Shown piece after piece: positions 52,911 through 62,677 of a stretch of 64,000 bases of DNA; position 1 is the stretch's first letter, and the number at the start of each line of letters is the position of its first letter. Made by a program: the position numbers and the translations under genes. The DNA is from an uncultured Draconibacterium sp. (GTDB lineage Bacteria > Bacteroidota > Bacteroidia > Bacteroidales > Prolixibacteraceae). Under the pieces are notes generated by a model. It saw only the letters and a program-made list of their open reading frames with translations, was not told the origin of the DNA and did not search any database. The stretch covers positions 1,410,001 to 1,474,000 of the forward strand of contig NZ_OY781884.1 of assembly GCF_963677155.1 (NCBI RefSeq), read 5' to 3'.

Positions 52911-53739
52911 TAATAACTTTATCCTCCATTACTCTTAACTCCTCGTTTTTTACATTCTCGATGACATGCACATACCGGATCGATTTAAAATCGACAGCCA
53001 GTTTCACTTTTATATTGTAGTAATTTTCTCCTTGCGGTTTATCAAACGATAAAATTGTACCAATCAGTAAGCCTTCAGGGAAAATTGATGAATAACCACT
53101 TGTTACCACCGTATCTCCAGTTGCCAGATTTACGTGAATTGGAATTTCCTGCAGGTTGGCCTGCCGGTAATTCTTACCATCCCAATGCAACGAACCATAA
53201 TAGCCCGATTTTTTTAGTTTGGCAGAAATACTCCATCGTGGATTAAGCAAGGACAAACCCGATGCATACGAGTTGGAAACACTGGTAACCACTCCAACCA
53301 CTCCTTCGGGCGCCAGAATACCCTGATCGGCTCTTATTCCGTCTTCCAGTCCTTTATCAAGCGTAATATAATTTTGCTGTTTATTGGCCGAGTTGTTAAT
53401 AATACGCGCGGCCCTGAATACAAAATTTGAATCAGGCAGTTCCTGCGTAGTTACTATCGAATCGCGATTTGAGATTTCTTCCAATGTACCGCTATCCAAC
53501 ATCGACCGGAGGTAGGCATTTTCGTTTGCCAGCTCTTCATTAACACGCGCCAGTTCAAAATACTGAAACACTGAACTTGTAGTATTGTAAAAACTTGCCG
53601 AAATAAAATTGGCCGAATTCAGAAAACGCGACCGCTGAAAACTATTGAAGTTAAACACCAGTACCAACGAAACCGCTTCTAATAAAAGAAACAGTAGAAA
53701 CGCAAAATTTCTTACCAGGAATCGAAGGAGACTGCGCAT
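52891..53739 (-). CDS. mreC: Rod shape-determining protein MreC
   Basis: The 282-residue protein has an N-terminal helix (about 8-30, LVRNFAFLLFLLLEAVSLVLVF in part), a coiled-coil stretch (about 60-95, ARVNEELANENAYLRSML) and a beta-domain with DQGILAPEGVVGVVTSVSNSYA and VTSGYSSIFPEGLLIGTI, both typical of MreC. It links MreB filaments to the periplasmic enzymes. It follows mreB after a gap of 19 bases. Confidence 0.95.
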   Translation of the reverse strand: MRSLLRFLVRNFAFLLFLLLEAVSLVLVFNFNSFQRSRFLNSANFISASFYNTTSSVFQYFELARVNEELANENAYLRSMLDSGTLEEISNRDSIVTTQELPDSNFVFRAARIINNSANKQQNYITLDKGLEDGIRADQGILAPEGVVGVVTSVSNSYASGLSLLNPRWSISAKLKKSGYYGSLHWDGKNYRQANLQEIPIHVNLATGDTVVTSGYSSIFPEGLLIGTILSFDKPQGENYYNIKVKLAVDFKSIRYVHVIENVKNEELRVMEDKVINGAGTN

Positions 53740-53758
53740 TTATATTTTTAACTTTCTA

Positions 53759-54781
53759 TTAGCGGATAAGGAACGAGAAGTTTTCTACATTTTTCAGGGC
53801 AATACCGGTACCTCTTACAACCGCACGCAACGGATCTTCGGCAATGTGGAACGGAATACCAATTTTGTCAGTCAGTCGTTTGTCAAGGCCTTTTAACAAG
53901 GCACCACCGCCTGCCAGCCAAATTCCTTTTACCACAATATCGGCATACAATTCAGGAGGTGTTTGCTCCAGAGCACTCAACACCGCTGTTTCAATTTTCG
54001 AAATCGATTTTTCCAGACAATGTGCAATTTCCTGGTACGAAACCGGCACCTCAATTGGTAGCGCTGTCATTTGGTTTGGCCCCTGAACTACATAATCCGG
54101 TGGTGGTTCTTTAAGTTGCGACAAGGCTGAACCAACGTGAATCTTAATTTCTTCTGCTGTACGTTCACCAATTTTAATATTGTGCTGATGACGCATATAT
54201 TCCATAATGTCGGCAGTAAGATCGTCGCCAGCAATACGGATTGATTTATTGGTAACGATACCACCGAGAGAGATAACCGCAATCTCGGTAGTACCACCAC
54301 CTATATCTACTACCATATTTCCCTCAGGAGCTTCCACATCTAAACCGATACCTATTGCAGCCGCCAGTGGTTCGTAAACCATATAAACCTCGCGTCCGCC
54401 GGCATGTTCCGATGAATCGCGTACCGCACGAATTTCAACCTCGGTACTTCCTGAAGGGATACAAATTACCATCTTTAAAGCCGGAGAAAACATTCTCGAC
54501 TTCGGGTTAATCATTTTAATCATCCCTCTAATCATCTGCTCCGCAGCATTAAAGTCGGCAATCACACCGTCGCGTAACGGCCTTATCGTCTTCAAATTTG
54601 CGTGCGTCTTTCCTTGCATTTGCCTGGCTTTTTCTCCAATGGCAACCATCTTTTCAGTTTTCAGATCGATGGCTACAATCGAAGGTTCGTCCACTACAAT
54701 TTTATCATTATGGATGATAATAGTATTGGCCGTTCCAAGGTCAATTGCTATTTCCTGCGTTAAAAATGAAAATAAACCCAT
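53759..54781 (-). CDS. mreB: Rod shape-determining actin homologue MreB
   Basis: MreB forms membrane-bound filaments that guide lateral wall synthesis. The 340-residue protein has the actin-fold phosphate loops IAIDLGTANTII (about 10-21) and MVVDIGGGTTEIAVISLGG (about 157-175), the adenosine motif GIWLAGGGALLKGLDKR and an amphipathic N-terminal helix (MGLFSFL). Length is normal. The gene order purH-mreB-mreC-mreD-mrdA-rodA is conserved in Bacteroidota. Confidence 0.97.
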   Translation of the reverse strand: MGLFSFLTQEIAIDLGTANTIIIHNDKIVVDEPSIVAIDLKTEKMVAIGEKARQMQGKTHANLKTIRPLRDGVIADFNAAEQMIRGMIKMINPKSRMFSPALKMVICIPSGSTEVEIRAVRDSSEHAGGREVYMVYEPLAAAIGIGLDVEAPEGNMVVDIGGGTTEIAVISLGGIVTNKSIRIAGDDLTADIMEYMRHQHNIKIGERTAEEIKIHVGSALSQLKEPPPDYVVQGPNQMTALPIEVPVSYQEIAHCLEKSISKIETAVLSALEQTPPELYADIVVKGIWLAGGGALLKGLDKRLTDKIGIPFHIAEDPLRAVVRGTGIALKNVENFSFLIR

Positions 54782-54827
54782 AAATTAATTTGCTATGTAT
54801 CTAGTGCTATAAAGATAATTTTATTTA

Positions 54828-56420
54828 TTAATGTCTGAAATGTCTGCGGCCTGTAAATGCCATGGCAATGCCAAATTCGTTACAAGCGTCAATCACTTCC
54901 TCGTCGCGGATGCTACCACCCGGCTCGATGATGTATTTTACACCGTATTCGTTTGCTGCTTCAATGTTGTCGCGGAACGGGAAAAAAGCGTCGGAAATCA
55001 ATACTGATTTTTCGATATCCAATCCACCTTTCAGATCGAATCGTGGCATGGTAAGGTAACGCAAACTATCTAAACGGTTGGGCTGTCCCATTCCTGCTCC
55101 TGTTAACCAGAATGCCCCGTTTTCGGCCTCAGTTACAACGGCAATAGCGTTACTTTTTAAATGTTTACAAGCAATTGATCCGAATTTGGCCAGGTTCATT
55201 TTTGAAGCCTCAAATTCTTTTTTGGTTACTGTTTTAAATTCAGTATCCAAACCTTCATCTTCATCCTGAACCAACATTCCACCGCTGATCGAACGATATA
55301 ATTTTTCTCCTGCCACCATTGGGCGAACAGGTGTTACCAAAACACGAAGATTTTTCTTTTTGGCTAAAACCTCCAAAGCTTCGTCGGTATATTCAGGCGC
55401 AATAATAATCTCAATGAATTTTTTACTAAACCACTCAGCAGCTTCTTTGGTAACCGTTTCGGTAAAGCAGATAATACCACCATAAGCACTTACAGGATCA
55501 CCGGCCCAGGCCAATTCCAAGGATTCCATAATGTTATCGGTTACAGCTAATCCACATGGGTTTAAGTGCTTAATAACCGAAACAGCAACTTTGTTTTCAA
55601 TGTGAGTTACTGAATGATAAGCATCGCTGGCTGATTTCCATGCGGCATCGGCATCCAACATATTGTTGTACGACAAGGCTTTTCCCTGCAGAACCTGTGC
55701 ATTAGCAAGGCCTGCACCTTCGGCAACGTTATCGAATTTAAAGAATGTTGCTGCCTGGTGTGGATTCTCTCCGTAACGCAAAACATCGCCATCGTTCAGG
55801 CTGATTCGTTGTGTTCCAGCATCGCCACCTTCGTTAAAATAGCTAAAAATTGCTGCATCGTAATGCGACGAAACGCCAAATGCTTTTCCGGCAAACCATT
55901 TCCGGTCTCGCAAACTGAACTCGCCATTGTTAGCTTCCAGTTTTTCAAGTAGTGGCTGATATTCTTTTTGCGATGGAACGATAACCACATCTTTAAAATT
56001 TTTGGCAGCGGCACGAATCAATGAAATTCCGCCTATATCAATTTTCTCAATAATATCTTGTTCTTCAGCTCCCGATGCCACAGTATCTTCAAACGGATAC
56101 AGATCAACAATTACAAGGTCGATCTCCGGGATTTCGTATTCTGTTAACTGGCTTACATCGCCCTGATTGTCGCGACGTGATAAAATTCCACCAAATACTT
56201 TTGGATGCAACGTTTTTACCCGTCCACCCAAAATCGACGGGTAACCGGTTAAACTTTCAACCGCGGTTACTTCAACGCCCAACGACTCGATAAAACTTTT
56301 TGTACCACCTGTACTTAAAATCTTAACACCCAAGTCGTTTAGTTTCGTAACAATCTTATCTAAGTTTTCTTTGTGAAAGACTGAAACCAGAGCAGTCTTA
56401 ATTTTTTTATTATCAGCCAT
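54828..56420 (-). CDS. purH: Bifunctional AICAR transformylase / IMP cyclohydrolase
   Basis: PurH carries out the last two steps of IMP synthesis. The N-terminal MGS-like cyclohydrolase domain (about 1-190) has ILSTGGTKSFIE, ILGGRVKTLHPKVFGGIL and DLVIVDLYPFEDTV. The transformylase domain (about 200-530) has DVLRYGENPHQAA, SVIKHLNPCGLAV with the catalytic Lys-His, and SDAFFPFRDNIEAA. Length is normal (530). It is the first gene of the cluster with mreBCD; the gap to mreB is 46 bases, so the shape genes may depend partly on the purH promoter. Confidence 0.97.
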   Translation of the reverse strand: MADNKKIKTALVSVFHKENLDKIVTKLNDLGVKILSTGGTKSFIESLGVEVTAVESLTGYPSILGGRVKTLHPKVFGGILSRRDNQGDVSQLTEYEIPEIDLVIVDLYPFEDTVASGAEEQDIIEKIDIGGISLIRAAAKNFKDVVIVPSQKEYQPLLEKLEANNGEFSLRDRKWFAGKAFGVSSHYDAAIFSYFNEGGDAGTQRISLNDGDVLRYGENPHQAATFFKFDNVAEGAGLANAQVLQGKALSYNNMLDADAAWKSASDAYHSVTHIENKVAVSVIKHLNPCGLAVTDNIMESLELAWAGDPVSAYGGIICFTETVTKEAAEWFSKKFIEIIIAPEYTDEALEVLAKKKNLRVLVTPVRPMVAGEKLYRSISGGMLVQDEDEGLDTEFKTVTKKEFEASKMNLAKFGSIACKHLKSNAIAVVTEAENGAFWLTGAGMGQPNRLDSLRYLTMPRFDLKGGLDIEKSVLISDAFFPFRDNIEAANEYGVKYIIEPGGSIRDEEVIDACNEFGIAMAFTGRRHFRH

Positions 56421-56445
56421 TTATTGGATTTTTCAAATTCGCTTG

Positions 56446-56453
56446 CAAAGATA
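56446..56453 (-). promoter_or_regulatory. Promoter -7 element of purH
   Basis: TATCTTTG read leftward matches TAnnTTTG, 26 bases before the ATG. No -33 TTTG lies at standard distance. Confidence 0.45.
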
Positions 56454-56708
56454 AAAAAAACAGATAATTTACTATTATAAACAAAGTGCTAATTAAAATA
56501 TTATTTGCATACCGAACTATTTATAAATTCATTGTAATAATTTTCACGAACGAGCACTAATACAACAGGTTGGTTTTTCCGAATCTTGCGTCCTGTTCTT
56601 CTGTAAAATACGAAGAGCGTTAAAAGGCATTTTTTTGATAGATATTCGGAAGGTCAATAAGTAAAATAAAAAACAAGTACTACTTTTACTTCAAATTAAA
56701 ACCAAATA

Positions 56709-57962
56709 ATGTTACTGCTTCGATTGATATACGAGTCTTTTTCGTTTGCGGCAAATTCGCTTGCGGCCAATAAGCTGCGCACCATACTTTCGTTGCTGGG
56801 TGTTACCATCGGTATTTTTGCCATTATTTCCGTTTTTACGGTTATCGATTCGTTAGAAGGTTTTATCCGCAACAGCCTGAACTCTTTAGGCAGCAACATG
56901 GTTTATGTGCAAAAAATGCCCTGGACTCCGCCCGAAGGTGAAACAGAATATCCGTTCTGGAAATATCAAAATCGTCCCGTTCCTACATTAGAAGAAACCG
57001 AAGAGGTGATACGCCGTGCACAGACGGTTGATAACGCTGCTTTCTTGTTTGGTTTTGGCCGTAAAGTGCAGTACGGCAGCACCACACTCGACAATGCAAC
57101 AATAATGGCAACCTCCGAAGGACTACTGGATGTGTGGAACCTCGAGATTGCCAGGGGGCGCTATTTTACCGATTCGGAAATGCGAAACGGAGCACCGGCT
57201 GCAGTAATCGGACACGAAATTGCCGACCAGCTTTTCGATGGACTGGATCCGGTTGGCCGCACGATAAAAATACAGGGGCAAAAATTCAACATTATTGGTG
57301 TTTACACGCCAATGGGACAAGATGCTTTTGGTACCAGCATGGATCGCTATATCCACATCAGCGTTGTAAAATCGTATTATATGATTGATGTGCGTGATCG
57401 CGACCGCGGACAAACCATTTGTATTAAAGCAAAAGACAATATCGACAACGATAAATTTATGGCCGAACTGGAGGGTATCATGCGTACCATTCGCCGGTTA
57501 AAACCTATGGAAGAGAACGATTTTGCCTTAAATGAAGTAAGTATTGTTGCCAACCAGTTCGATCAGTTTTTTGTGGTGTTTAATTTGGCCGGAGCCATTA
57601 TTGGCGGATTCTCGATATTGGTTGGTGGTTTTGGAATTGCCAACATCATGTTTGTTTCGGTAAAAGAACGTACCAAAATAATTGGTATCCAGAAATCGCT
57701 CGGAGCAAAACGTTATTTTATCCTGTTGCAATTTATTTTCGAGGCAGTTGTACTTTCGGTAATTGGCGGGGTTGTGGGATTAATATTGATTTATGCCGGA
57801 ACAATTATTGTAAATCAAACCACCGAATTTACCATCGTTTTAACAACGGCAAACATTATCAACGGCCTGATGATTTCTTCCGTTATCGGTTTTCTGGCGG
57901 GATTTATGCCGGCACGCGCTGCTGCCAAACTCGATCCGGTAATTGCCATAAATTCGGTTTAA
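56709..57962 (+). CDS. MacB/FtsX-like ABC transporter permease without ATPase
   Basis: The 417-residue protein has a first membrane helix (about 20-42, LRTILSLLGVTIGIFAIISV in part), a periplasmic MacB_PCD domain (about 50-280) and three C-terminal helices including GFGIANIMFVSVKERTKIIG followed by the family motif IQKSLGAK. It is a second MacB-type permease in the window and, like that at 38439, has no ATPase gene beside it. Its stop overlaps the convergent mgtE stop by four bases. Confidence 0.88.
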   Translation: MLLLRLIYESFSFAANSLAANKLRTILSLLGVTIGIFAIISVFTVIDSLEGFIRNSLNSLGSNMVYVQKMPWTPPEGETEYPFWKYQNRPVPTLEETEEVIRRAQTVDNAAFLFGFGRKVQYGSTTLDNATIMATSEGLLDVWNLEIARGRYFTDSEMRNGAPAAVIGHEIADQLFDGLDPVGRTIKIQGQKFNIIGVYTPMGQDAFGTSMDRYIHISVVKSYYMIDVRDRDRGQTICIKAKDNIDNDKFMAELEGIMRTIRRLKPMEENDFALNEVSIVANQFDQFFVVFNLAGAIIGGFSILVGGFGIANIMFVSVKERTKIIGIQKSLGAKRYFILLQFIFEAVVLSVIGGVVGLILIYAGTIIVNQTTEFTIVLTTANIINGLMISSVIGFLAGFMPARAAAKLDPVIAINSV

Positions 57963-59317
57963 ACCAAATTAAAAAACATACCCGAGATAGTCAGATAAAT
58001 CATCATTCCAAAAATATCGTTCATTGTAGTAATAAAGGGCCCGGTTGCCAGGGCAGGATCGATCTTGAAACGATTCAGAATTAAAGGAATTACGGTGCCA
58101 AACAGCGAAGCAAAAATTATTACAATAAATAATGAAATAGAAACCGAGTAAGTAAGGTTCATGTTGCCGGAAACAAAGAAATTGTAACAAAAAATAAGCA
58201 CCGCAAAAATACTGGCTGTTAACACAGCAACAGAAACTTCCTTTGTAATTTTACGTAGCGGTGTTTCAATATCTTTTACACCGCTGGCAATACTTTGCAC
58301 TACAATCGACGAAGACTGCACTCCAACATTACCCGCCGTTGCTGCAATTAGAGGAATAAAAAATGCCAGTTGCGTTACTTTCGTTAACGACTCTTCGTGC
58401 GTACCTAAAACCACCGCACTTAATATACCTCCCAACAAACCAATCAGTAACCACGGGAAACGGGCGCGTAAAATTTGCCACACGTTATCGCCGGGGTCCA
58501 CATCGCCGGTAATACCTGAAACCATCTGGTAATCTTTCTCGGCTTCATCACGCACAATGTCAATCACATCATCGAAGGTAATCCGTCCTTGCAAACGGCC
58601 AATTTCATCTACAACCGGCATAGCCACCAGGTCGTATTTATCCATCATTTCGGCCACCTCTTCCTGACGGGTGTTTGTATATACTTTTTGTATTTCCGAA
58701 TCGTAAATTTTCGATACTTTGGTATTCGTATGATTTAATATCAGTTTTTTTAACGAAAGAACTCCCTTTAATTTTTCTTCGTCGTCGGTTACATAAATAT
58801 AGAAGATCTCGTCCACTTCTTCTGCCTGGCGGCTGATTTCTTTCAGGCAGGTTGCCACATTCCAGTTTTCGTTTACGGCAACCAGCTCTTTGGCCATTAT
58901 ACCACCGGCAGAATCTTCTTCGTAATCCAGCAAATCAATAATATCACCAGCCTGCTCAATATCTTCGATCTCGTTCAGTACTTCTTTCTGAATATCTTCA
59001 TCCAGATCGGCAACAATGTCGGCAGCATCATCCGAATCCATGTATTCGATGAAGCGTGTGGCGATCATTTCTGGCGGAATAACTTTCAAAAAGCGACGGC
59101 GGTCGTCTTCATCAATCTCAATCAGAACATCAGAAGCTTTTTCTCCATCAAGCAATAAATAAATGAATTTTGCTTCCTCAGTGTTCAGATCATCCATAAT
59201 CTCGGCAATATCAGCCGGGTGAAGATCTTGCATTAAAGCAGCAACTTCCTTTTTGTTCCCCTCCTCAATCAGCTCTCTTAACTGCTCAATGTATTCTCTG
59301 GTTGCTTCAAAACTCAT
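57959..59317 (-). CDS. mgtE: Magnesium transporter MgtE
   Basis: The 452-residue protein has the cytosolic MgtE N domain (about 1-130, many Asp/Glu: LDEDIQKEVLNEIEDIEQAG), a pair of CBS domains (about 135-260) that sense Mg2+, a linker helix and five membrane helices (about 285-450) with AATAGNVGVQSSSIVVQSIA and DPALATGPFITTMND, the conserved pore region with its Asp. It imports Mg2+ at low intracellular levels. It follows rsmA by four bases, so they form one operon. Confidence 0.95.
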   Translation of the reverse strand: MSFEATREYIEQLRELIEEGNKKEVAALMQDLHPADIAEIMDDLNTEEAKFIYLLLDGEKASDVLIEIDEDDRRRFLKVIPPEMIATRFIEYMDSDDAADIVADLDEDIQKEVLNEIEDIEQAGDIIDLLDYEEDSAGGIMAKELVAVNENWNVATCLKEISRQAEEVDEIFYIYVTDDEEKLKGVLSLKKLILNHTNTKVSKIYDSEIQKVYTNTRQEEVAEMMDKYDLVAMPVVDEIGRLQGRITFDDVIDIVRDEAEKDYQMVSGITGDVDPGDNVWQILRARFPWLLIGLLGGILSAVVLGTHEESLTKVTQLAFFIPLIAATAGNVGVQSSSIVVQSIASGVKDIETPLRKITKEVSVAVLTASIFAVLIFCYNFFVSGNMNLTYSVSISLFIVIIFASLFGTVIPLILNRFKIDPALATGPFITTMNDIFGMMIYLTISGMFFNLV

Positions 59318-59320
59318 GAT

Positions 59321-60097
59321 TTACTGTTTTTCGATTTCTTCGATTTTACAAGTCAGATCAATAAACGCATCCACCGACAGTTGTTCCGGACGTTTCATCG
59401 CATACTCTTCGGGTAATGCAGCGCAAATTCCCTTTAAAGAGTTACGCAGCATTTTTCGGCGAAGGTTAAAAGCTGCCTTCACCACTTTTACAAACAGTGC
59501 CTCACTGCACGGTAGTTCTTTTACCTGGTTGCGTTTTAGCCGCACCACTGCCGATTTTACTTTTGGCGGCGGGTTAAACACGCCCTCTGAAACGGTAAAC
59601 AGGTACTCGATATCGAAAAAAGCCTGTAATAAAACACTCAGAATTCCATAAACTTTCGATCCGTGAGGCGCAGCAATACGCTCGGCAACCTCTTTTTGTA
59701 TCATTCCAACAGTTTCGGGAATGCGGTTGCGGTATTCCAATACGCGAAAAAAGATTTGCGATGAAATATTGTAAGGGAAATTACCGATAAGACTGAAATT
59801 ACCTGAAAAACGCTCAGCAACATCAGCTTTCAGAAAATCTTCTCCCCAAATGTGTTGTAGGGTCGGAAAATTTTGTTTGAGGTATGCTACTGATTCTGTA
59901 TCAATCTCAACAACATGGACATTAAGTTCCGGGCGTTGTAAAAGGTATTGGGTGAGAACTCCCATTCCAGGGCCGATTTCCAGTATATCCGGTACATCGG
60001 CACCCAGGCTGTCAACAATTTTTCGCGCAATATTCTGATCGGTTAAAAAATGCTGACCAAGATTTTTTTTGGGTCGTACATAGCTCATTACACTCAA
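59321..60097 (-). CDS. rsmA: 16S rRNA dimethyladenosine transferase
   Basis: RsmA (KsgA) dimethylates two adjacent adenosines near the 3' end of 16S rRNA. The 258-residue protein has [20 protein letters not shown] at the N-terminus, SAM motif [12 protein letters not shown] (about 40-51), acidic VVEIDTESV and the target-base pocket [14 protein letters not shown] (NFPY in place of the common NLPY). Length is normal. It is co-transcribed with mgtE. Confidence 0.96.
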   Translation of the reverse strand: MSVMSYVRPKKNLGQHFLTDQNIARKIVDSLGADVPDILEIGPGMGVLTQYLLQRPELNVHVVEIDTESVAYLKQNFPTLQHIWGEDFLKADVAERFSGNFSLIGNFPYNISSQIFFRVLEYRNRIPETVGMIQKEVAERIAAPHGSKVYGILSVLLQAFFDIEYLFTVSEGVFNPPPKVKSAVVRLKRNQVKELPCSEALFVKVVKAAFNLRRKMLRNSLKGICAALPEEYAMKRPEQLSVDAFIDLTCKIEEIEKQ

Positions 60098-60158
60098 CTT
60101 CGTCCATTGTCAATTTTACTTAATATCTCTTTTTCGTTCGATTAATAAAACAAATTTA

Positions 60159-60166
60159 TATTTTTG
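60159..60166 (+). promoter_or_regulatory. Promoter -7 element of the flippase-like gene
   Basis: TATTTTTG matches TAnnTTTG. It lies about 110 bases before the TTG start, leaving a leader of about 105 bases in which no clear structure was recognised. Confidence 0.4.
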
Positions 60167-60277
60167 CCATCAAAGAAATGCTCGATACCTGACGGTATTT
60201 TTCGCGTCGTGAAAGTAGTAAAATTTAAGGGAAATAACAGGTGGCGTGGAAAAGAAAGCATTAAAAAGACCTAGATT

Positions 60278-61306
60278 TTGAAAAAAACAATCGTTAAGAT
60301 CTTACAGTTTCTTGGCTTCTTCGCACTGGGGGCATTCATTTTTTGGCTTATTTACAAAGATCAGGATATTGAACGGATTAAAACCGTTTTAAAGAATGAT
60401 GTAAACTACTGGTGGGTGGCACTCTCTCTGTTTCTTGGCTTGTTGAGCCACATCAGCCGTACACTTCGCTGGGGATTAATGATCGAACCTATCGGACACA
60501 AACCACGCTTTATCAATACTTTTTTGGCCGTAATGGTAGGCTATTTAATGAACATGGCTTTCCCCAGAATGGGCGAAGTATCGCGCTGCGGTGTTTTGTC
60601 GCGTTACGAAAAAATATCGTTTACGAAATTAGTAGGGACTGTGGTTGCCGAACGACTGATTGACCTGATATCGCTGCTGATTCTGCTGGCTATTGTTATT
60701 CTTTCTCAGTTTGGCGAGATGCTTCACTTTATGAAAGCCAATCCGGAAATATCGCAGAAGCTGCATAGTGCCATCACATCGCCATACCTAATTATAGGTG
60801 TCATAGTATTTGCTGTTGTGATCTTCGTTTTCAGAAATGCATTTAAACATACTGCCTTTTTCAAAAAGATTATCGGCATCATCCGCAATTTTAAAGAGGG
60901 TTTTATTTCTATCCGAAACATCGAGAAAAAAGGTTGGTTCTTTTTTCACTCGGCATTTATCTGGGCCATGTATTACCTGATGCTTTACGTGGTATTTTTC
61001 GCTTTTGATTTTACCCGCGACCTGAATCCGATTGCCGGACTAACCACATTTGTATTGGCAAGTTTTGGTATGGTGGCACCCGTGCAGGGCGGAATCGGGG
61101 CATGGCATTTTATGGCCAAAGAAGCCCTGTCGTTGTATGGAGTAGCCAACGAAAACGGAATTATCTTCGCTTTTGTAGCACACACGTCAATGACTGCAAT
61201 GATCATTCTCATTGGTATAATATCTATACTCATTCTTCCGTTTATTAACCGCCGAAGTGATGTTGCTGATGAAGAATTGGTTCCGAAAACCGTGGATGCT
61301 AAATAG
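60278..61306 (+). CDS. UPF0104 / lysylphosphatidylglycerol synthase-like flippase-domain protein
   Basis: The 342-residue protein has seven to eight helices with the family signatures VALSLFLGLLSHISRTLRWGLM, LAVMVGYLMNMAFPRMGEVSRCGVL, in parts, and FGMVAPVQGGIGAWHFMA. These are the membrane half of MprF-type proteins, which flips lipids; the synthase half is absent. Free-standing members have no fixed function in Bacteroidota. The start is TTG at 60278, with no ATG before the first helix. The LolC/E-like permease follows after 51 bases. Confidence 0.82.
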   Translation: MKKTIVKILQFLGFFALGAFIFWLIYKDQDIERIKTVLKNDVNYWWVALSLFLGLLSHISRTLRWGLMIEPIGHKPRFINTFLAVMVGYLMNMAFPRMGEVSRCGVLSRYEKISFTKLVGTVVAERLIDLISLLILLAIVILSQFGEMLHFMKANPEISQKLHSAITSPYLIIGVIVFAVVIFVFRNAFKHTAFFKKIIGIIRNFKEGFISIRNIEKKGWFFFHSAFIWAMYYLMLYVVFFAFDFTRDLNPIAGLTTFVLASFGMVAPVQGGIGAWHFMAKEALSLYGVANENGIIFAFVAHTSMTAMIILIGIISILILPFINRRSDVADEELVPKTVDAK

Positions 61307-61357
61307 CCAACACTATCGGTATTATTTGTATTTTGGCACCTTTAAACGTCTAAAATT

Positions 61358-62611
61358 TTGAACACCGAACTCTTTATATCGCGCAGGCTATTTTTCGACA
61401 AGACAAATAAAAAGCAATTGTCGCAACGTATTATTCGTATTGCGTTGGCGGGTATCGCGCTGGGTTTAACGGTAATGATTGTTGCCGTAGCGGTGGTTAC
61501 CGGTTTTAAAACAGAAATCCGCAACAAAGTAATCGGTTTTGGTTCGCACATCCAGATTATTAATTACGACTCGAACAACTCGTACGAAACCAGTCCTGTT
61601 TCCGAAGATCAGCCATTCCTTAACGATATAAAAGCATTACCCGGTGTAAAACGCCTGCAGCCTTATGCCACTAAACCGGGAATGATAAAAACCGACGAGT
61701 ACATTCAGGGGATTGTATTTAAAGGTGTAGACAAAAACTACGATTGGACGTTTTTCAGGAAACACCTTATTGAGGGCCAATTGCCAGCCATTACCGACAG
61801 CGCCCGCGTAAACGAAGTATTACTATCAGCGCAAGTGGCCAAGTTGTTGAATCTAAAACTGAACGACCGAATTGTGGTATATTTTATTACCGGCGAAGAG
61901 ATTATTCCGCGCATGCGGCAAATGCAGATAAGCGGTATTTACCGCACTGGTTTCGAAGAGTTCGACCAGCGTTTTATTGTGGGCGACCTGAAACAAATTC
62001 AGCGGCTTAACGACTGGCGCCCCGACCAGATTACCGGTTTTGAAGTGATTACGACCGACTTTTTCGATATCGATAACATTGAGCAGGAAATACGCAATAT
62101 TATTATCAGCTACCGCGAAGAAAACTCGGAGATACTGCGCACACAAAGTATAACGCGCGTTTACCCGCAAATTTTCGACTGGCTGTCTATACTGGATATG
62201 AACGTATGGATTATTCTGGTGCTAATGGTTGTTGTTGCAGCCTTTAATATGGTATCGGGCTTGCTGGTACTAATACTCGAACGCAGCACCATGATTGGCG
62301 TACTAAAAGCTATGGGAAGCCCCAACTGGAGCATCCGAAAAGTGTTTGTGTACCTCTCGGTATTTTTAACCGGACGCGGACTACTGTGGGGAAACATTAT
62401 TGGTGTGGCAATCGTGTTGCTGCAAAAATTTTTCCATATCATTCAGCTTAATCCCGAATCGTATTATGTTGATTATGTACCGATGAATTTTTCGCTTACC
62501 CACCTGCTGTTGCTCAACCTCGGAACCATTGTTATTACTTCGCTGATACTGATTATTCCAAGCTGGTTTATTTCAAAAATTTCGCCGGATAAGGTTATTC
62601 GGTTTGATTAA
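61358..62611 (+). CDS. LolC/LolE-like ABC transporter permease
   Basis: The 417-residue protein begins NTELFISRRLFFDKTNKKQLSQ, then a first helix (about 28-52, IALAGIALGLTVMIVAVAVV), a periplasmic domain (about 60-270) and three C-terminal helices (VVVAAFNMVSGLLVLILERS, with MIGVLKAMGSPNWSIRKVF). These are features of the LolC/E type of FtsX permease used in lipoprotein release to the outer membrane. No ATPase or LolA gene is beside it. The start is TTG. Confidence 0.85.
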   Translation: MNTELFISRRLFFDKTNKKQLSQRIIRIALAGIALGLTVMIVAVAVVTGFKTEIRNKVIGFGSHIQIINYDSNNSYETSPVSEDQPFLNDIKALPGVKRLQPYATKPGMIKTDEYIQGIVFKGVDKNYDWTFFRKHLIEGQLPAITDSARVNEVLLSAQVAKLLNLKLNDRIVVYFITGEEIIPRMRQMQISGIYRTGFEEFDQRFIVGDLKQIQRLNDWRPDQITGFEVITTDFFDIDNIEQEIRNIIISYREENSEILRTQSITRVYPQIFDWLSILDMNVWIILVLMVVVAAFNMVSGLLVLILERSTMIGVLKAMGSPNWSIRKVFVYLSVFLTGRGLLWGNIIGVAIVLLQKFFHIIQLNPESYYVDYVPMNFSLTHLLLLNLGTIVITSLILIIPSWFISKISPDKVIRFD

Positions 62612-62677
62612 TTTTCCACCTGCGCATTAATCAAAATCCACCTTCCTTTGTTATATAGGCCAAAGGAGAAAACAAGT